64,000 nt of DNA from Burkholderiaceae bacterium (GTDB taxonomy: Bacteria > Pseudomonadota > Gammaproteobacteria > Burkholderiales > Burkholderiaceae_D). The DNA is taken from assembly GCA_030157545.1 (NCBI GenBank), contig JAOAUN010000048.1:62001-126000 (forward strand), read 5' to 3'. Shown one piece after another: positions 51,796 to 60,325 of the stretch. A program made the translations under genes and the position numbers. Below the pieces are notes generated by a model. It ran no database searches. It worked only from the letters and a program-made list of their open reading frames with translations, and was not told the DNA's origin. The first letter of the stretch is position 1. Each line of letters starts with the position of its first letter.

Positions 51796-52164
51796 TTGGC
51801 AGATTCTAATCAAAGTGGATGTCTGACTGTCGGCGAAGGCGTCGTATTGAGCGGATCCTTCATCGTTCCGGATATTGCATCTATTTCTGGAAGCATTGAA
51901 GGTGAAATCACGGCGCGTGAACTTATCGTTGCCAGCTCAGGCGTCATCAAAGGCAAAGTCACTGCCGACATCATCGATTTGCGTGGCGAGATTCATGACA
52001 CGCTGACTGCGAAAAAATCTTTGTTCATTCGCTCTACCGGTAAAGCACTCGGTTCAGTCCAGTATGCAGAGATTGAAATCGAAAAGGGCGGCGACTTGCA
52101 AGGTGCGCTGCAAAAAATCGAGGGGGATGGCAGTCCTTCTGGCTTGCCAAGCTCTATTGCTTAA
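51796..52164 (+). CDS. Bactofilin 1
   Basis: 122 residues. TTG start preceded by CAGGAGG in good spacing. Bactofilins are self-polymerising cytoskeletal beta-helix proteins that need no nucleotide. The core shows the repeating hydrophobic/Gly pattern GSIEGEITARELIVASSG to LFIRSTGKALGSVQYAE. No membrane helix. First of two bactofilins on this strand, 19 bases before the second. Confidence 0.85.
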   Translation: MADSNQSGCLTVGEGVVLSGSFIVPDIASISGSIEGEITARELIVASSGVIKGKVTADIIDLRGEIHDTLTAKKSLFIRSTGKALGSVQYAEIEIEKGGDLQGALQKIEGDGSPSGLPSSIA

Positions 52165-52183
52165 TTGATTTCAGGACATTGAC

Positions 52184-52666
52184 GTGTTCAATAAGAAACG
52201 AAACGACGAACGGGAAAAAATGGCTTCACCTATCGAGACAATTCCGCCTGCCAGCGAAACTACGCCTCCGGAAGTTGAAGCTGTTACCGTACCCAGTGAA
52301 GTCGAATACAACCAGAATTCCAATGGTAATGGTTTAGTCAAACCAGCCAACGGTAATCTGAAGCCTTCAATTATTAGCGAAGGTTTCGAGTTTATCGGCG
52401 AGATCCGCTCCAGCGGTTATCTGACCATTGACGGCACAGTGCGGGGTACTTTGGCTTTGCATTCGATCCAGATCGGCGTATCTGGAGTGTTAGATGGCAA
52501 TGTCACCTGCGACACCATGAACGTTAAGGGCAATTTCTCTGGCGCCCTTGATTGTCGCGACCTCACCATTGGCAGTCGGGCTGTGGTCGATGGTAAAGTC
52601 AGCTTCAAGAGCATTACCATACAGCGTGGTGGTATTGTAAAAGGCGAACTCAAGAAAAAAGCCTGA
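52184..52666 (+). CDS. Bactofilin 2
   Basis: 160 residues, GTG start. An N-terminal Pro/Glu/Thr-rich disordered tail of about 65 residues is followed by the bactofilin core (ISEGFEFIGEIRSSGYL to GELKKKA). Likely co-transcribed with bactofilin 1; together they could co-polymerise. Its stop codon lies inside the following hairpin. Confidence 0.85.
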   Translation: MFNKKRNDEREKMASPIETIPPASETTPPEVEAVTVPSEVEYNQNSNGNGLVKPANGNLKPSIISEGFEFIGEIRSSGYLTIDGTVRGTLALHSIQIGVSGVLDGNVTCDTMNVKGNFSGALDCRDLTIGSRAVVDGKVSFKSITIQRGGIVKGELKKKA

Positions 52667-52685
52667 TCGTTTCCTGTCAGGCTTT
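52658..52685 (+). terminator. Hairpin across bactofilin 2 stop codon
   Basis: AAAGCCTGA / TCAGGCTTT perfect nine-base stem; the TGA stop is part of the left arm. Followed by GCGG, so the stronger terminator is the next one. Confidence 0.6.
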
Positions 52686-52690
52686 GCGGA

Positions 52691-52730
52691 TGGCGCAAGA
52701 AAAGATTACTTCTTTTCTTGCGCCATTTTT
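52691..52730 (+). terminator. 15-bp stem terminator overlapping convergent bactofilin 3
   Basis: TGGCGCAAGAAAAGA / TCTTTTCTTGCGCCA is a perfect 15-base inverted repeat with a TTACT loop, followed by TTTTT on the + strand. The right arm codes for the last five residues of bactofilin 3 on the minus strand. Confidence 0.85.
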
Positions 52731-53137
52731 ATGACGGTTTGCGCATCAGTCGTGCTGCTCGAATTATTTTGCGCCTGGATCACCAGGCCGAGCAATTTGG
52801 CGCCATGTTCGACTCCGATCGTGCCGTAGGTGATGTCCCCGCGCACCTCTGAATCTTTATGAAATTCCGCGCGCTCAGTCGCGTAAATGTTGCCTTCAAT
52901 TTTCCCGGCCACCATCACGCGATGTGCAGTAATGTCACCGGATACTTCACCGGAGCGACCGATGGCAACGGTGACTTTCTTGTCTTTGGCTGTCTCGATA
53001 TTGCCGATGACTTTGCCGTCAATCCGTACGCTATCGAGCAGCACCAGTCGACCGTAAATTTCGGTCGTAGCACCGATCAGGGTGTCAAACTTCTCCTGAG
53101 TCGGCATCATTTTGTTTTGCTTTAATTTGCGGAACAT
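52706..53137 (-). CDS. Bactofilin 3
   Basis: 143 residues. Bactofilin core from FDTLIGATTEIYGRLVLLD to GAKLLGLVIQAQ, with a Lys-rich start (MFRKLKQNK). Start at 53137 has a better spacing to GAGGAG than the ATG at 53143. It is preceded in the same direction by the M23 peptidase gene (124-base gap), the arrangement seen for bactofilin/peptidase shape systems. It points toward bactofilins 1 and 2, with which it converges. Confidence 0.88.
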   Translation of the reverse strand: MFRKLKQNKMMPTQEKFDTLIGATTEIYGRLVLLDSVRIDGKVIGNIETAKDKKVTVAIGRSGEVSGDITAHRVMVAGKIEGNIYATERAEFHKDSEVRGDITYGTIGVEHGAKLLGLVIQAQNNSSSTTDAQTVIKMAQEKK

Positions 53138-53267
53138 GTGCATCTCTCCTCGTCTGGCTCAGGTTCAATATAAGCTGAACCCGCGTGAACTTGTTTTTTT
53201 ATCGCAGCATGCGGAATATGTAACGCGGCTTCCGAAATAGCATTTTTCATGAACGCTGATGCAATTA

Positions 53268-54194
53268 TCAGCTATTACCAATCGGCAGTACCTGCGCCGG
53301 ATTCAATACGCGGCCGTAGCGGAAGACTTCATAATGCAAATGTGGTCCGGTCGACCGGCCTGTGCTGCCAACATCAGCAATGTGATCGCCGCGCTTAACT
53401 TTCTGGCCCTCGACCGCCAGGCGCTTACTGATATGCGCGTAGCGTGTCACAAAACCTTCGGCATGCGTGACTTCGATAATATTGCCATACGAATCTTCCC
53501 AACCAGAACGGGTCACCACGCCATCAGCAGTCGCCACAATGTGCGTACCTGCTGCTGCAGTGAAATCGAGGCCTTCGTGACGCGCCAACGTACCTGTGAA
53601 CGGATCATTACGCATACCAAAGCCGCTGCTGACATTAAAGTCACCACGCACTGGCACACCGGTCGGCAGCGTGTAGAGCCAGTTTAATTGTTTGGCCCAG
53701 TCTTGCCGCATGTTGCCCACTACTTTTTGAAACTGGCCGAATTCGTCTACGGCGTCTTCGAGTGTGTTGGTCAGCGGCTGACGCTGGCTGTTTACATCGC
53801 GATCGGACGAGACGAACGGACCGCCTTTGCCGTCTTCCGCACTACGCTTCTCGCGCAAGCCTACTGGCGTAGCTATTTCCATGAAGCGGTTTTTCAAGGT
53901 CTGTAGCTGTCGGATATCCTGCGATGTTGAATCGAGCGTTGCCTGAAGTTTCGCCAGGCGACTGCGATACACCGATTCCATTCGTTCTTGCTCAGCTTCC
54001 GTCGTGACACCACCAAGCGAACGCGCGAGTTCAGGACGGATCTCAATCGCGATCTTGAAGCCGACCAGATAAAGTAGAAAACCCGCCGTAACCAAGGCGA
54101 ACGCAAGCGCGCAAGTGCTGATGAGCATTTTGCGAGCGGTAATGGAGAAAGTGCGCACAGCACCGGTGGGGCCAGACACCCACATCAGTTGCAT
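53268..54194 (-). CDS. Membrane-anchored M23 peptidoglycan endopeptidase
   Basis: 308 residues. Short cytoplasmic N-terminus, one membrane helix at about 25-50, a periplasmic coiled coil (about 70-120), then a LytM/M23 domain. Zinc and catalytic residues are intact: RHEGLDF (H, D) near 207, YAHISK and GPHLHYE (HxH) near 287. An active peptidase acting on peptide cross-links is expected. Adjacent bactofilin 3 may localise it, as for LmdC/Csd-type systems in other bacteria. That link is by analogy. Confidence 0.92.
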   Translation of the reverse strand: MQLMWVSGPTGAVRTFSITARKMLISTCALAFALVTAGFLLYLVGFKIAIEIRPELARSLGGVTTEAEQERMESVYRSRLAKLQATLDSTSQDIRQLQTLKNRFMEIATPVGLREKRSAEDGKGGPFVSSDRDVNSQRQPLTNTLEDAVDEFGQFQKVVGNMRQDWAKQLNWLYTLPTGVPVRGDFNVSSGFGMRNDPFTGTLARHEGLDFTAAAGTHIVATADGVVTRSGWEDSYGNIIEVTHAEGFVTRYAHISKRLAVEGQKVKRGDHIADVGSTGRSTGPHLHYEVFRYGRVLNPAQVLPIGNS

Positions 54195-54539
54195 AGAATT
54201 CCTAAACGTTTGCTCGCTACGAAGCCGCGAGCGGAGAACCCGGATTGGTTGAAAAATTTCTAGGGCCTTGAATTATATGGCTTTTTGGAAATATTGCACC
54301 AATTAAATACTTTTGATCAAGGTTTTGGCGGGAATAAAACGTGAAAGTTGACTATTTTTTAAGGCTTATGGGGCGAAGCTTTCTTCAGCGAAAATACTTT
54401 TTAAAAATGAGAGCTTTTCAGCGATGTATTGTTAAATTAATTCCAAAATTTTTTAATTCTAATAAATACACTCTTTGGAATTGTTTAATGCGGAAAGTTA
54501 ATCTATAGTTTCTTTGGGTTAACTATAAGTTTCGTATCT
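54195..54539. other. 345-base AT-rich intergenic region
   Basis: Divergent spacer between the M23 peptidase and the haemoglobin gene. It contains the 8-base palindrome TTGATCAA (54313-54320) and a CTATAG / AACTAT region near 54510-54530 that could hold the promoter of the haemoglobin gene. No gene seen. Confidence 0.7.
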
Positions 54540-54836
54540 ATGAACGATTCGGCAGCGCAATCCCTGTTTGACAAGTATGGTGGTGTGCCAATGGCCACCA
54601 AAATGGTGAGCAAATTAACCGAGCGTTGGCTTGCCAATCCTATTCTGCGTCGCTATCTGGAAGGCATGAGCAAGGAAGCGCTGCTGCGCCATCAGATTGC
54701 CGTTGTCGCCTACATCATGGGTAAACCCGTTACCCCATACGACACTGCGGCCATGCGCGCTGCTCACCAGCCGCTCAATATCAGCGCCCATGCGTATGAA
54801 GAAATGGTCACTCTGCTGCGCCAGGTTTTACTTTAA
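54540..54836 (+). CDS. Truncated haemoglobin-like protein
   Basis: 98-residue protein of the TrHb1/bac_globin type. The start LFDKYGGVPMATKMV matches the family N-terminus (LYxxxGG), and RHQIAVVAYIMGKPVTPY holds the conserved proximal-side helix with the likely haem His. It is shorter than most (about 115-125). Role: oxygen or NO chemistry is the family theme; the specific one is unknown. Confidence 0.78.
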   Translation: MNDSAAQSLFDKYGGVPMATKMVSKLTERWLANPILRRYLEGMSKEALLRHQIAVVAYIMGKPVTPYDTAAMRAAHQPLNISAHAYEEMVTLLRQVLL

Positions 54837-54974
54837 ATGAGTATTCAGTCAGCCGATATAGCGACGGTCCTCGCGACACTGGATCGTCAACGCCATCATT
54901 TGGTGGCGGGTGCAATCGATGCGCCGCTGTATGAAGGTCTCGATCGTCGTAAGCAAAGACGCGATCAAAAGTAA
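54837..54974 (+). CDS. Small 45-residue coupled ORF
   Basis: Starts at the base after the haemoglobin stop codon. Encodes a charged helical peptide of 45 residues (MSIQSADIATVLATLDRQRH and on, ending DRRKQRRDQK). Position suggests translational coupling. No homologue recognised. Confidence 0.45.
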   Translation: MSIQSADIATVLATLDRQRHHLVAGAIDAPLYEGLDRRKQRRDQK

Positions 54975-55189
54975 ATATTTCCTCATTTGCAAAGCACGAT
55001 CTGATTTGATCTGATCCTTCCAGCGGGCTTGAACTTTAAACGTCTTCAACGCCATTTCTCACAATACTTTTTTGCACCGGTAAAATCATTTGGCTTGCGC
55101 GTGTATTTGCTCGCCAGACGACGGGTTTGATTTTGCGCCTGGTATTCAATCGACTATATAGTTAGTACCTGTCAAACCGGGATAAAAGC

Positions 55190-56596
55190 ATGACCATCAG
55201 AAATCGCATTGCCGTTTTAGTGCTGACTGGATTAATTGCTGGTTGCGCCAGTTTTTCTCCAGACGGCGGTCTGACCCGCGTCTCGGAATTAACGCAAGTG
55301 CGGACCGGTCAAACGGTGCAGCGCGACAGTGAAGCGTCTGCATTGCAGATCAATGAGCGCATCACTACATTGCTCGCTGCCCCGTTAACACCAGATAGTG
55401 CTGCGCAGCTTGCGCTACTCAACAACAAGCGCTTGCAGTCCGCGCTAGCCGATCTGGGAGTGGCGGAGGCGGATTTGGTGCAGGCGGGACGAATGCGTAA
55501 TCCGCGTCTTGGCTTCGGCCGACTGGCAGGGAATGGCGAAACGGAATTGGAGCGCTCCCTGCTGCTGGATCTGGGTGGCTTGCTGACGATGCCGCTGCGC
55601 CAAGCGATTGAAGAACGTCGTTTCAATCAGGCACAAATACAGACTGCACTACAAGCTGTTCGGCTGGTTGCTGATACACACCGTGCGTATTTTCAGGCGG
55701 TCGCAGCCCGGCAATCGTTGGTCTATATGCGCAAGGTAGGCCTTGCCACTGAGTCTGCCGCGGAGCTGGCGCAGCGGATGGCAAAGGCCGGCAACTGGAG
55801 CAAGCTCGATGAAGCGCGTGAACAAGTATTTCATGCTGAAGTCACGGCGCAAATAACACGTGCGGCTCATGACGAGACAGCCACACGCGAGCGCTTGGTC
55901 AGGTTGCTGGGTTTATCCGCCCAGCAGGCCAGTATCAGCCTGCCAGACAGATTACCTGACTTGCCACCGACCTTGCTGTCGGCCGATGCAATGGAAGCCA
56001 AAGCCATAGCGCAGCGGCTTGATGTGCAAATAGCCAAGTTGGAGACAGAAGCAACGGCAAAAAATCTCGGCCTGACCCGCAGCACGCGCTTCGTTAATGT
56101 GCTCGAAGCTGGGTACCAAAATAAAAGCGCAGGCGGATCAAAGCTTGCAGAAGGCTATACCGTTGAGCTGTCTCTGCCGTTATTTGACTGGGGCACAGCG
56201 CGCACGCGGCGCGCCGAGTCGATTTACATGCGCTCGTTGCAGCGTACGGCAGATATTGCGACACAAGCACGTTCCGAAGCGCGCGAATCTTATTCAGCTT
56301 ATCGCACAAGTTTTGAAATATCACGTCATTACCGTGACGAGATCGTCCCGCTCAGAAAGCGAATCTCGGAAGAGGTACTGCTTCGCTATAACGGCATGCT
56401 TGCCAGCGTGTTCGAATTGCTGGTCGATTCACGTGCGCAAATTATCAGCATCAATGCCGCTATCAATGCGCAGCGGGATTTCTGGGTTGCCGACGCGGAG
56501 TTGCAGTTTGCCATTCATGGCGGCAGTATGCTTGCCTCATCATTTCCGGCAGCCAGCTCCGTCACTGCTGCCGGACCTGCGGGCGCTGCGCATTAA
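55190..56596 (+). CDS. TolC-family outer membrane lipoprotein
   Basis: 468-residue outer membrane efflux protein (OEP fold, two repeats). The N-terminus LTGLIAGCASF is a lipobox with Cys19. Such lipoproteins are the outer channel of RND or copper-export complexes. No RND pump or membrane fusion gene follows; instead the next gene is a multicopper oxidase eight bases away, which suggests a copper role in the periplasm. Confidence 0.88.
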   Translation: MTIRNRIAVLVLTGLIAGCASFSPDGGLTRVSELTQVRTGQTVQRDSEASALQINERITTLLAAPLTPDSAAQLALLNNKRLQSALADLGVAEADLVQAGRMRNPRLGFGRLAGNGETELERSLLLDLGGLLTMPLRQAIEERRFNQAQIQTALQAVRLVADTHRAYFQAVAARQSLVYMRKVGLATESAAELAQRMAKAGNWSKLDEAREQVFHAEVTAQITRAAHDETATRERLVRLLGLSAQQASISLPDRLPDLPPTLLSADAMEAKAIAQRLDVQIAKLETEATAKNLGLTRSTRFVNVLEAGYQNKSAGGSKLAEGYTVELSLPLFDWGTARTRRAESIYMRSLQRTADIATQARSEARESYSAYRTSFEISRHYRDEIVPLRKRISEEVLLRYNGMLASVFELLVDSRAQIISINAAINAQRDFWVADAELQFAIHGGSMLASSFPAASSVTAAGPAGAAH

Positions 56597-56610
56597 AAAA
56601 GGATTTGATC

Positions 56611-58026
56611 ATGGTTTCACGCAGAGATTTCTTCAATGCCGCTGGTCTGGTTGCATTGGGTACAGGAGTGGTTAGTCGGGTCGGTGCTGCTTCTTTGCCC
56701 GAAGCCGCCGTTGCGACTGGCCCGGCAACAGTGCCACCATCGTTGCCACCCGATGGACGTCCTTACTATCCGGTTGTGACACTCAATGGCTGGTCACTTC
56801 CCTGGCGCATGAATCAGGGCGTCAAGGAGTTCCACCTTGTTGCCGAGCCAGTCGAGCGCGAGTTCGCGCCAGGCATGAAGGCCAAACTATGGGGCTACAA
56901 CGGGCAGTCACCGGGACCGACAATCGAGGTCGTCGAAGGCGATCGCGTCCGTCTCTTTGTGACGAACCGCCTGCCGGAGGCCACAAGCGTTCACTGGCAT
57001 GGGCAGCGTCTGCCAAATGGTATGGATGGTGTCAGCGGATTGACCCAGCCTTCGATCGGCCCTGGGAAAACCTTCGTCTACGAGTTCGTGGCAAAACGCG
57101 CCGGCACTTTCATGTATCACCCGCATGCAGACGAAATGGTACAGATGGCAATGGGCATGTACGGTTTCTGGGTCACGCATCCTAAAGATCCGGACTTCAT
57201 GCGCGTCGACCGCGACTTCGTTTTCCTGTTGAATAGTTTTGACATCGAGCCCGGTAGCGCCACGCCCAAAGTCAACACCATGCTCGACTTTAATTTGTTC
57301 GGCTTTAACAGCCGAGTTTTTCCGGGTATCGATTCCATGCATGTGCGTCAGGGCGACCGGGTACGCATCCGCTTCGGCAATTTGACGATGACGAATCATC
57401 CTATTCATTTGCACGGGCATGAATTCATGGTCACCGGCACCGACGGTGGATGGACACCGCCCGCATCACGCTGGCCGGAAGTGACAGTCGATGTCGGGGT
57501 GGGGCAGATGCGCGCCATAGAGTTTGATGCTACCGAGCCGGGTGACTGGGCTTTTCATTGCCACAAGTCGCATCACACCATGAATGCAATGGGCCATCAG
57601 GTGCCGACTATGATCGGCGTCGATCATCGCGGCATAGCAGAAAAGATCAATCAGTTAGTGCCTGACTATATGGTGATGGGGGAGCGCGGTATGGGTGACA
57701 TGGCTGAAATGGAGATGCCGCTTCCCGAAAATACTTTGCCGATGATGACGGGGGAAGGGCCATTCGGCTCCGTTGAAATGGGCGGTATGTTCACAGTTCT
57801 GAAAGTGCGCAAGGATCAGAAGCGAGGTGACTACAGTAACCCCGGCTGGTACAAACATCCCCCCTCGACAGTGGCATGGGAATGGACCGGAACGCTGCCG
57901 GAGGCCGCCACATCACATGCCGCTGGCGGTCAGTCCATGCCGGCAAAGGTGCCTGCAAAAGGCAAGCCTGCCGAAGGCGAACTGAAAGCACGCAAACCAT
58001 CCGGCGGGCATGAAGGGCATCATTAA
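56611..58026 (+). CDS. Tat-exported multicopper oxidase (CopA-like)
   Basis: 471 residues. Tat signal SRRDFFNAAG at the N-terminus, then three cupredoxin blocks. All four copper motifs are present: HWHG, HPHADE, HPIHLHGHEF and HCHKSHH with Met four residues later. A Met-rich loop near the C-terminus (GMGDMAEMEM) and a His-rich end (GGHEGHH) support copper binding. Start at 56611, eight bases after AAAAAAGGA; a TTG at 56605 is less likely. Likely role: oxidation or sequestration of Cu(I) in copper tolerance. Confidence 0.93.
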   Translation: MVSRRDFFNAAGLVALGTGVVSRVGAASLPEAAVATGPATVPPSLPPDGRPYYPVVTLNGWSLPWRMNQGVKEFHLVAEPVEREFAPGMKAKLWGYNGQSPGPTIEVVEGDRVRLFVTNRLPEATSVHWHGQRLPNGMDGVSGLTQPSIGPGKTFVYEFVAKRAGTFMYHPHADEMVQMAMGMYGFWVTHPKDPDFMRVDRDFVFLLNSFDIEPGSATPKVNTMLDFNLFGFNSRVFPGIDSMHVRQGDRVRIRFGNLTMTNHPIHLHGHEFMVTGTDGGWTPPASRWPEVTVDVGVGQMRAIEFDATEPGDWAFHCHKSHHTMNAMGHQVPTMIGVDHRGIAEKINQLVPDYMVMGERGMGDMAEMEMPLPENTLPMMTGEGPFGSVEMGGMFTVLKVRKDQKRGDYSNPGWYKHPPSTVAWEWTGTLPEAATSHAAGGQSMPAKVPAKGKPAEGELKARKPSGGHEGHH

Positions 58027-58039
58027 CAACGGTTTTACA

Positions 58040-58351
58040 TTAAACAAAAACATCAACGACGTACCCAACGGTTTTATCAAGGCGGTAGTCTGAAGGAGTG
58101 GCTTTTTCATACACGATTTTACGAAATATTTCACCGGAAACGGAGTCTGTAAGAGAAACAGTTAACGCATTACCTGCGGTGGAAAAAGAGATATTCGTAT
58201 TCGCGATTTTCGGCGATATGTGATTGACTCTTTCAGATTCAATGTTAGGTTGATTGGGTTCTTTTAAAAAAACTTTTTTTTCAGCTGCCGAACCGACTGA
58301 CATTCCGGCCGTACTCCGGAAAGAAATAATCGAAGGAATAGCTGCAGACAT
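58040..58351 (-). CDS. Small hypothetical protein, FlaG-like C-terminus
   Basis: 103 residues (start ATG 58351; a TTG at 58363 is also open). The C-terminal part ISFSTAGNALTVSLTDSVSG and EIFRKIVYE resembles the FlaG pattern (a strand, then D-x-x-GE-I-R-x-I). It is AT-rich and isolated, convergent with the multicopper oxidase. There are no other flagellar genes nearby. Low certainty about both the protein and the resemblance. Confidence 0.45.
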   Translation of the reverse strand: MSAAIPSIISFRSTAGMSVGSAAEKKVFLKEPNQPNIESERVNHISPKIANTNISFSTAGNALTVSLTDSVSGEIFRKIVYEKATPSDYRLDKTVGYVVDVFV

Positions 58352-58872
58352 ATTTAGTTTCAACTGGTTGCCGAATAATTTCTTTGCTCTCAGTTTTGAA
58401 GAGCGAAGTTTTGATTAGTCAGACAATACGCAACGCAGATCAACTAAATTACATGCATACTCATTAAATCTCTTAAACCCTCTCAGAATTGAAATAGAAA
58501 AACTCCAGTGATGGAATTTTTTTCATGTTTTTTTGTGGGGCAATTCAGTTTTTTAGGTTCAATCCAAACTCTGGGATTTTTTTAATTATATTTATGATCC
58601 TTTTCTCGGTAAGTTAAGCTCAAGTTGAAGCGCATATCGAGCGGATGTGCATAATGCCACTTAGATAAGCCAAAATATTTTTGTAGTCAACGAAAAATCG
58701 TCAACTCTAAAGTCACTTGATTCCGGCCTGCGCCGGAAAGATGATGTTGAGCTAACAGTCCTTCAGTCGTCGTCCCGGTGCAGACCGGGACCCAGTGACT
58801 TTCCTTCTGCAACGGGATGTTTTCTTTAACTGACTGGCACCAGGTCATATCGAGCGGTTGTGCTGAAGTTAT
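58352..58872. other. 521-base AT-rich intergenic region with REP element
   Basis: No coding region recognised. Contains the REP-like pair (58711-58800) and a direct repeat CATATCGAGCGG(A/T)TGTGC at 58633-58650 and 58846-58863 flanking it. Confidence 0.75.
58711..58800. repeat. REP-like inverted pair
   Basis: Two related hairpins, TTCCGGCCTGCGCCGGAA (58721-58738) and GTCCCGGTGCAGACCGGGAC (58772-58791), sit head to head and are bounded by AGTCACT (58711) and AGTGACT (58800). Both units fit the pattern CACTGGRTYCCRG-C-TGCGCYGGRACGAC, shared with the element at 36691. Confidence 0.85.
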
Positions 58873-59316
58873 TTAATTGTGGCCACGACCTTTACCATGC
58901 TGGCCATTCCCATTTTTTCCGTGCTTGCTACCGCGGTCATCGCCACCTTCACGATAATCATCTTGGTGGCCTCGATGTTGATCCCGATATTGGGGAATAT
59001 ATTCGCGCTGATACCAGTTTTCCTGTACGAAGTAGACCTGCTCTCTGCAGGCATTGTATTGGCCGCAATGCTTGCTCCAATTTTTTCGATGGCCAGGCGG
59101 TACGCGCAGATAAACCGGTTCACCTACGACAACGGATCGTTCAATGATTCTTGGTTGTCCGTAAATCACTTGTGGGCGTGAAGGGAAGCTGCCTAAATCG
59201 ATTCGTCCATAAAATCCAGGCTGGCCGATGCTCACCGAGACACCGACGTCAGTTGCAAAAGCCGGGGTGGTAATGCTAGCTACGGCCACTGAAGCTGCGA
59301 ATAAAAAAGATTTCAT
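58873..59316 (-). CDS. Secreted hypothetical protein
   Basis: 147 residues. Signal peptide 1-21 (cleavage near AFA-T). The next part has VSVSIGQPGFYGRIDLG, a form seen in a family of unknown function in Burkholderiales, and two cysteines in HCGQYNACREQVYF. The tail is Gly/His/Lys/Asp-rich (GKNGNGQHGKGRGHN) and could bind metal or be disordered. Same direction as the next upstream secreted protein (94 bases). Confidence 0.75.
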   Translation of the reverse strand: MKSFLFAASVAVASITTPAFATDVGVSVSIGQPGFYGRIDLGSFPSRPQVIYGQPRIIERSVVVGEPVYLRVPPGHRKNWSKHCGQYNACREQVYFVQENWYQREYIPQYRDQHRGHQDDYREGGDDRGSKHGKNGNGQHGKGRGHN

Positions 59317-59410
59317 ATGAGTTCTCCCCTTAGTCTTTTATGAATTTCCATGAGAATTGAAGTCAATCAATCTCATCTTGTTACACTTCGCGCGAAAAAA
59401 TTTTCGTGAA

Positions 59411-60325
59411 TTATTCTTTGCCACCAGTTCGCTCTCTCTGAGCGCGTCTTGGGCTTTGTTGATCACGAAGATCCGGAGCTGACTGTGTTCTTTGCCGGCG
59501 ATCCTGATATTCGGGACGACCTTGGTCTGTGCCTGGACGTGTTTGCCTTTGCATGTCGACGTTTCTTTCACCGTCTTCATTTTGCGCAGGCTGCTCGCGT
59601 CTTCGTTGTTCACGTCCCTGTTGTTCGCGTCCTGATTCGTCACTCGAATTCCGGCCTTGCCGTTGCTGCCGCCCCTGATCTTGAAATTCCGGCCGTCCTT
59701 GCTCGACAGATGTTCGCGGTGAATTCCGCATGTCGTCATCACGTATTGATGACGATTGTTCTTGATAGCTCTGCCTGACCACCGGGTCACGGGGCTGGTG
59801 ATTGTAATTACGTTGATGCAGCTCTTGTTGCTGCTCTAATTGTTTAGGATATCGATCACCGGAATATTCGCGCTGGTATAAAGGCAAAGCTGCGGGTCGT
59901 GGTGCAGACCGGCGATCCCACCTATCCCAGCCATTTCTATTCCGGCTCCAGTCACGGCCCCAATGTTCTCCCCAGCGTGGCGCAGAATCAGACTGCCATC
60001 CAATGAAGAATGTGGGCGGTTGGCGATAATAACGAACGGGAATTCTTAGAATGAATACCGGGACGAGCTCTGGACCTATAAACCTCCAAGGGCCGTTATA
60101 CCAAGAGCTCGCATACCAGTAATCATTTTGGTAGACCCAGTACATGCCGTCGTAAAAGAAGTAGTTCGCATCCAGTTGCGGTGCGTAGTACACCGGATAA
60201 CCGGGAACGACAACAAGGTTTGGGTAGATGGGAAAGTTGATGCCAATGCTGACTTGGACTGTTGCAGAAGACACAGAACTCAATAGCATCCCCATTACAA
60301 AAAACAGGGAACGGATTTTCTTCAT
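59411..60325 (-). CDS. Secreted aromatic/low-complexity protein
   Basis: 304 residues. Signal peptide 1-21 (SVSSA-T). A Tyr/Trp-rich folded region with VVVPGYPVYYAPQLDANYFF, WYNGPWRFIGPELVPVF and PRWGEHWGRDW is conserved in Burkholderiales proteins of unknown function. From residue about 135 on it is a Gln/Arg/Glu/Asp-rich low-complexity tail. Likely periplasmic or surface-exposed. Function unknown. Confidence 0.78.
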   Translation of the reverse strand: MKKIRSLFFVMGMLLSSVSSATVQVSIGINFPIYPNLVVVPGYPVYYAPQLDANYFFYDGMYWVYQNDYWYASSWYNGPWRFIGPELVPVFILRIPVRYYRQPPTFFIGWQSDSAPRWGEHWGRDWSRNRNGWDRWDRRSAPRPAALPLYQREYSGDRYPKQLEQQQELHQRNYNHQPRDPVVRQSYQEQSSSIRDDDMRNSPRTSVEQGRPEFQDQGRQQRQGRNSSDESGREQQGREQRRREQPAQNEDGERNVDMQRQTRPGTDQGRPEYQDRRQRTQSAPDLRDQQSPRRAQRERTGGKE

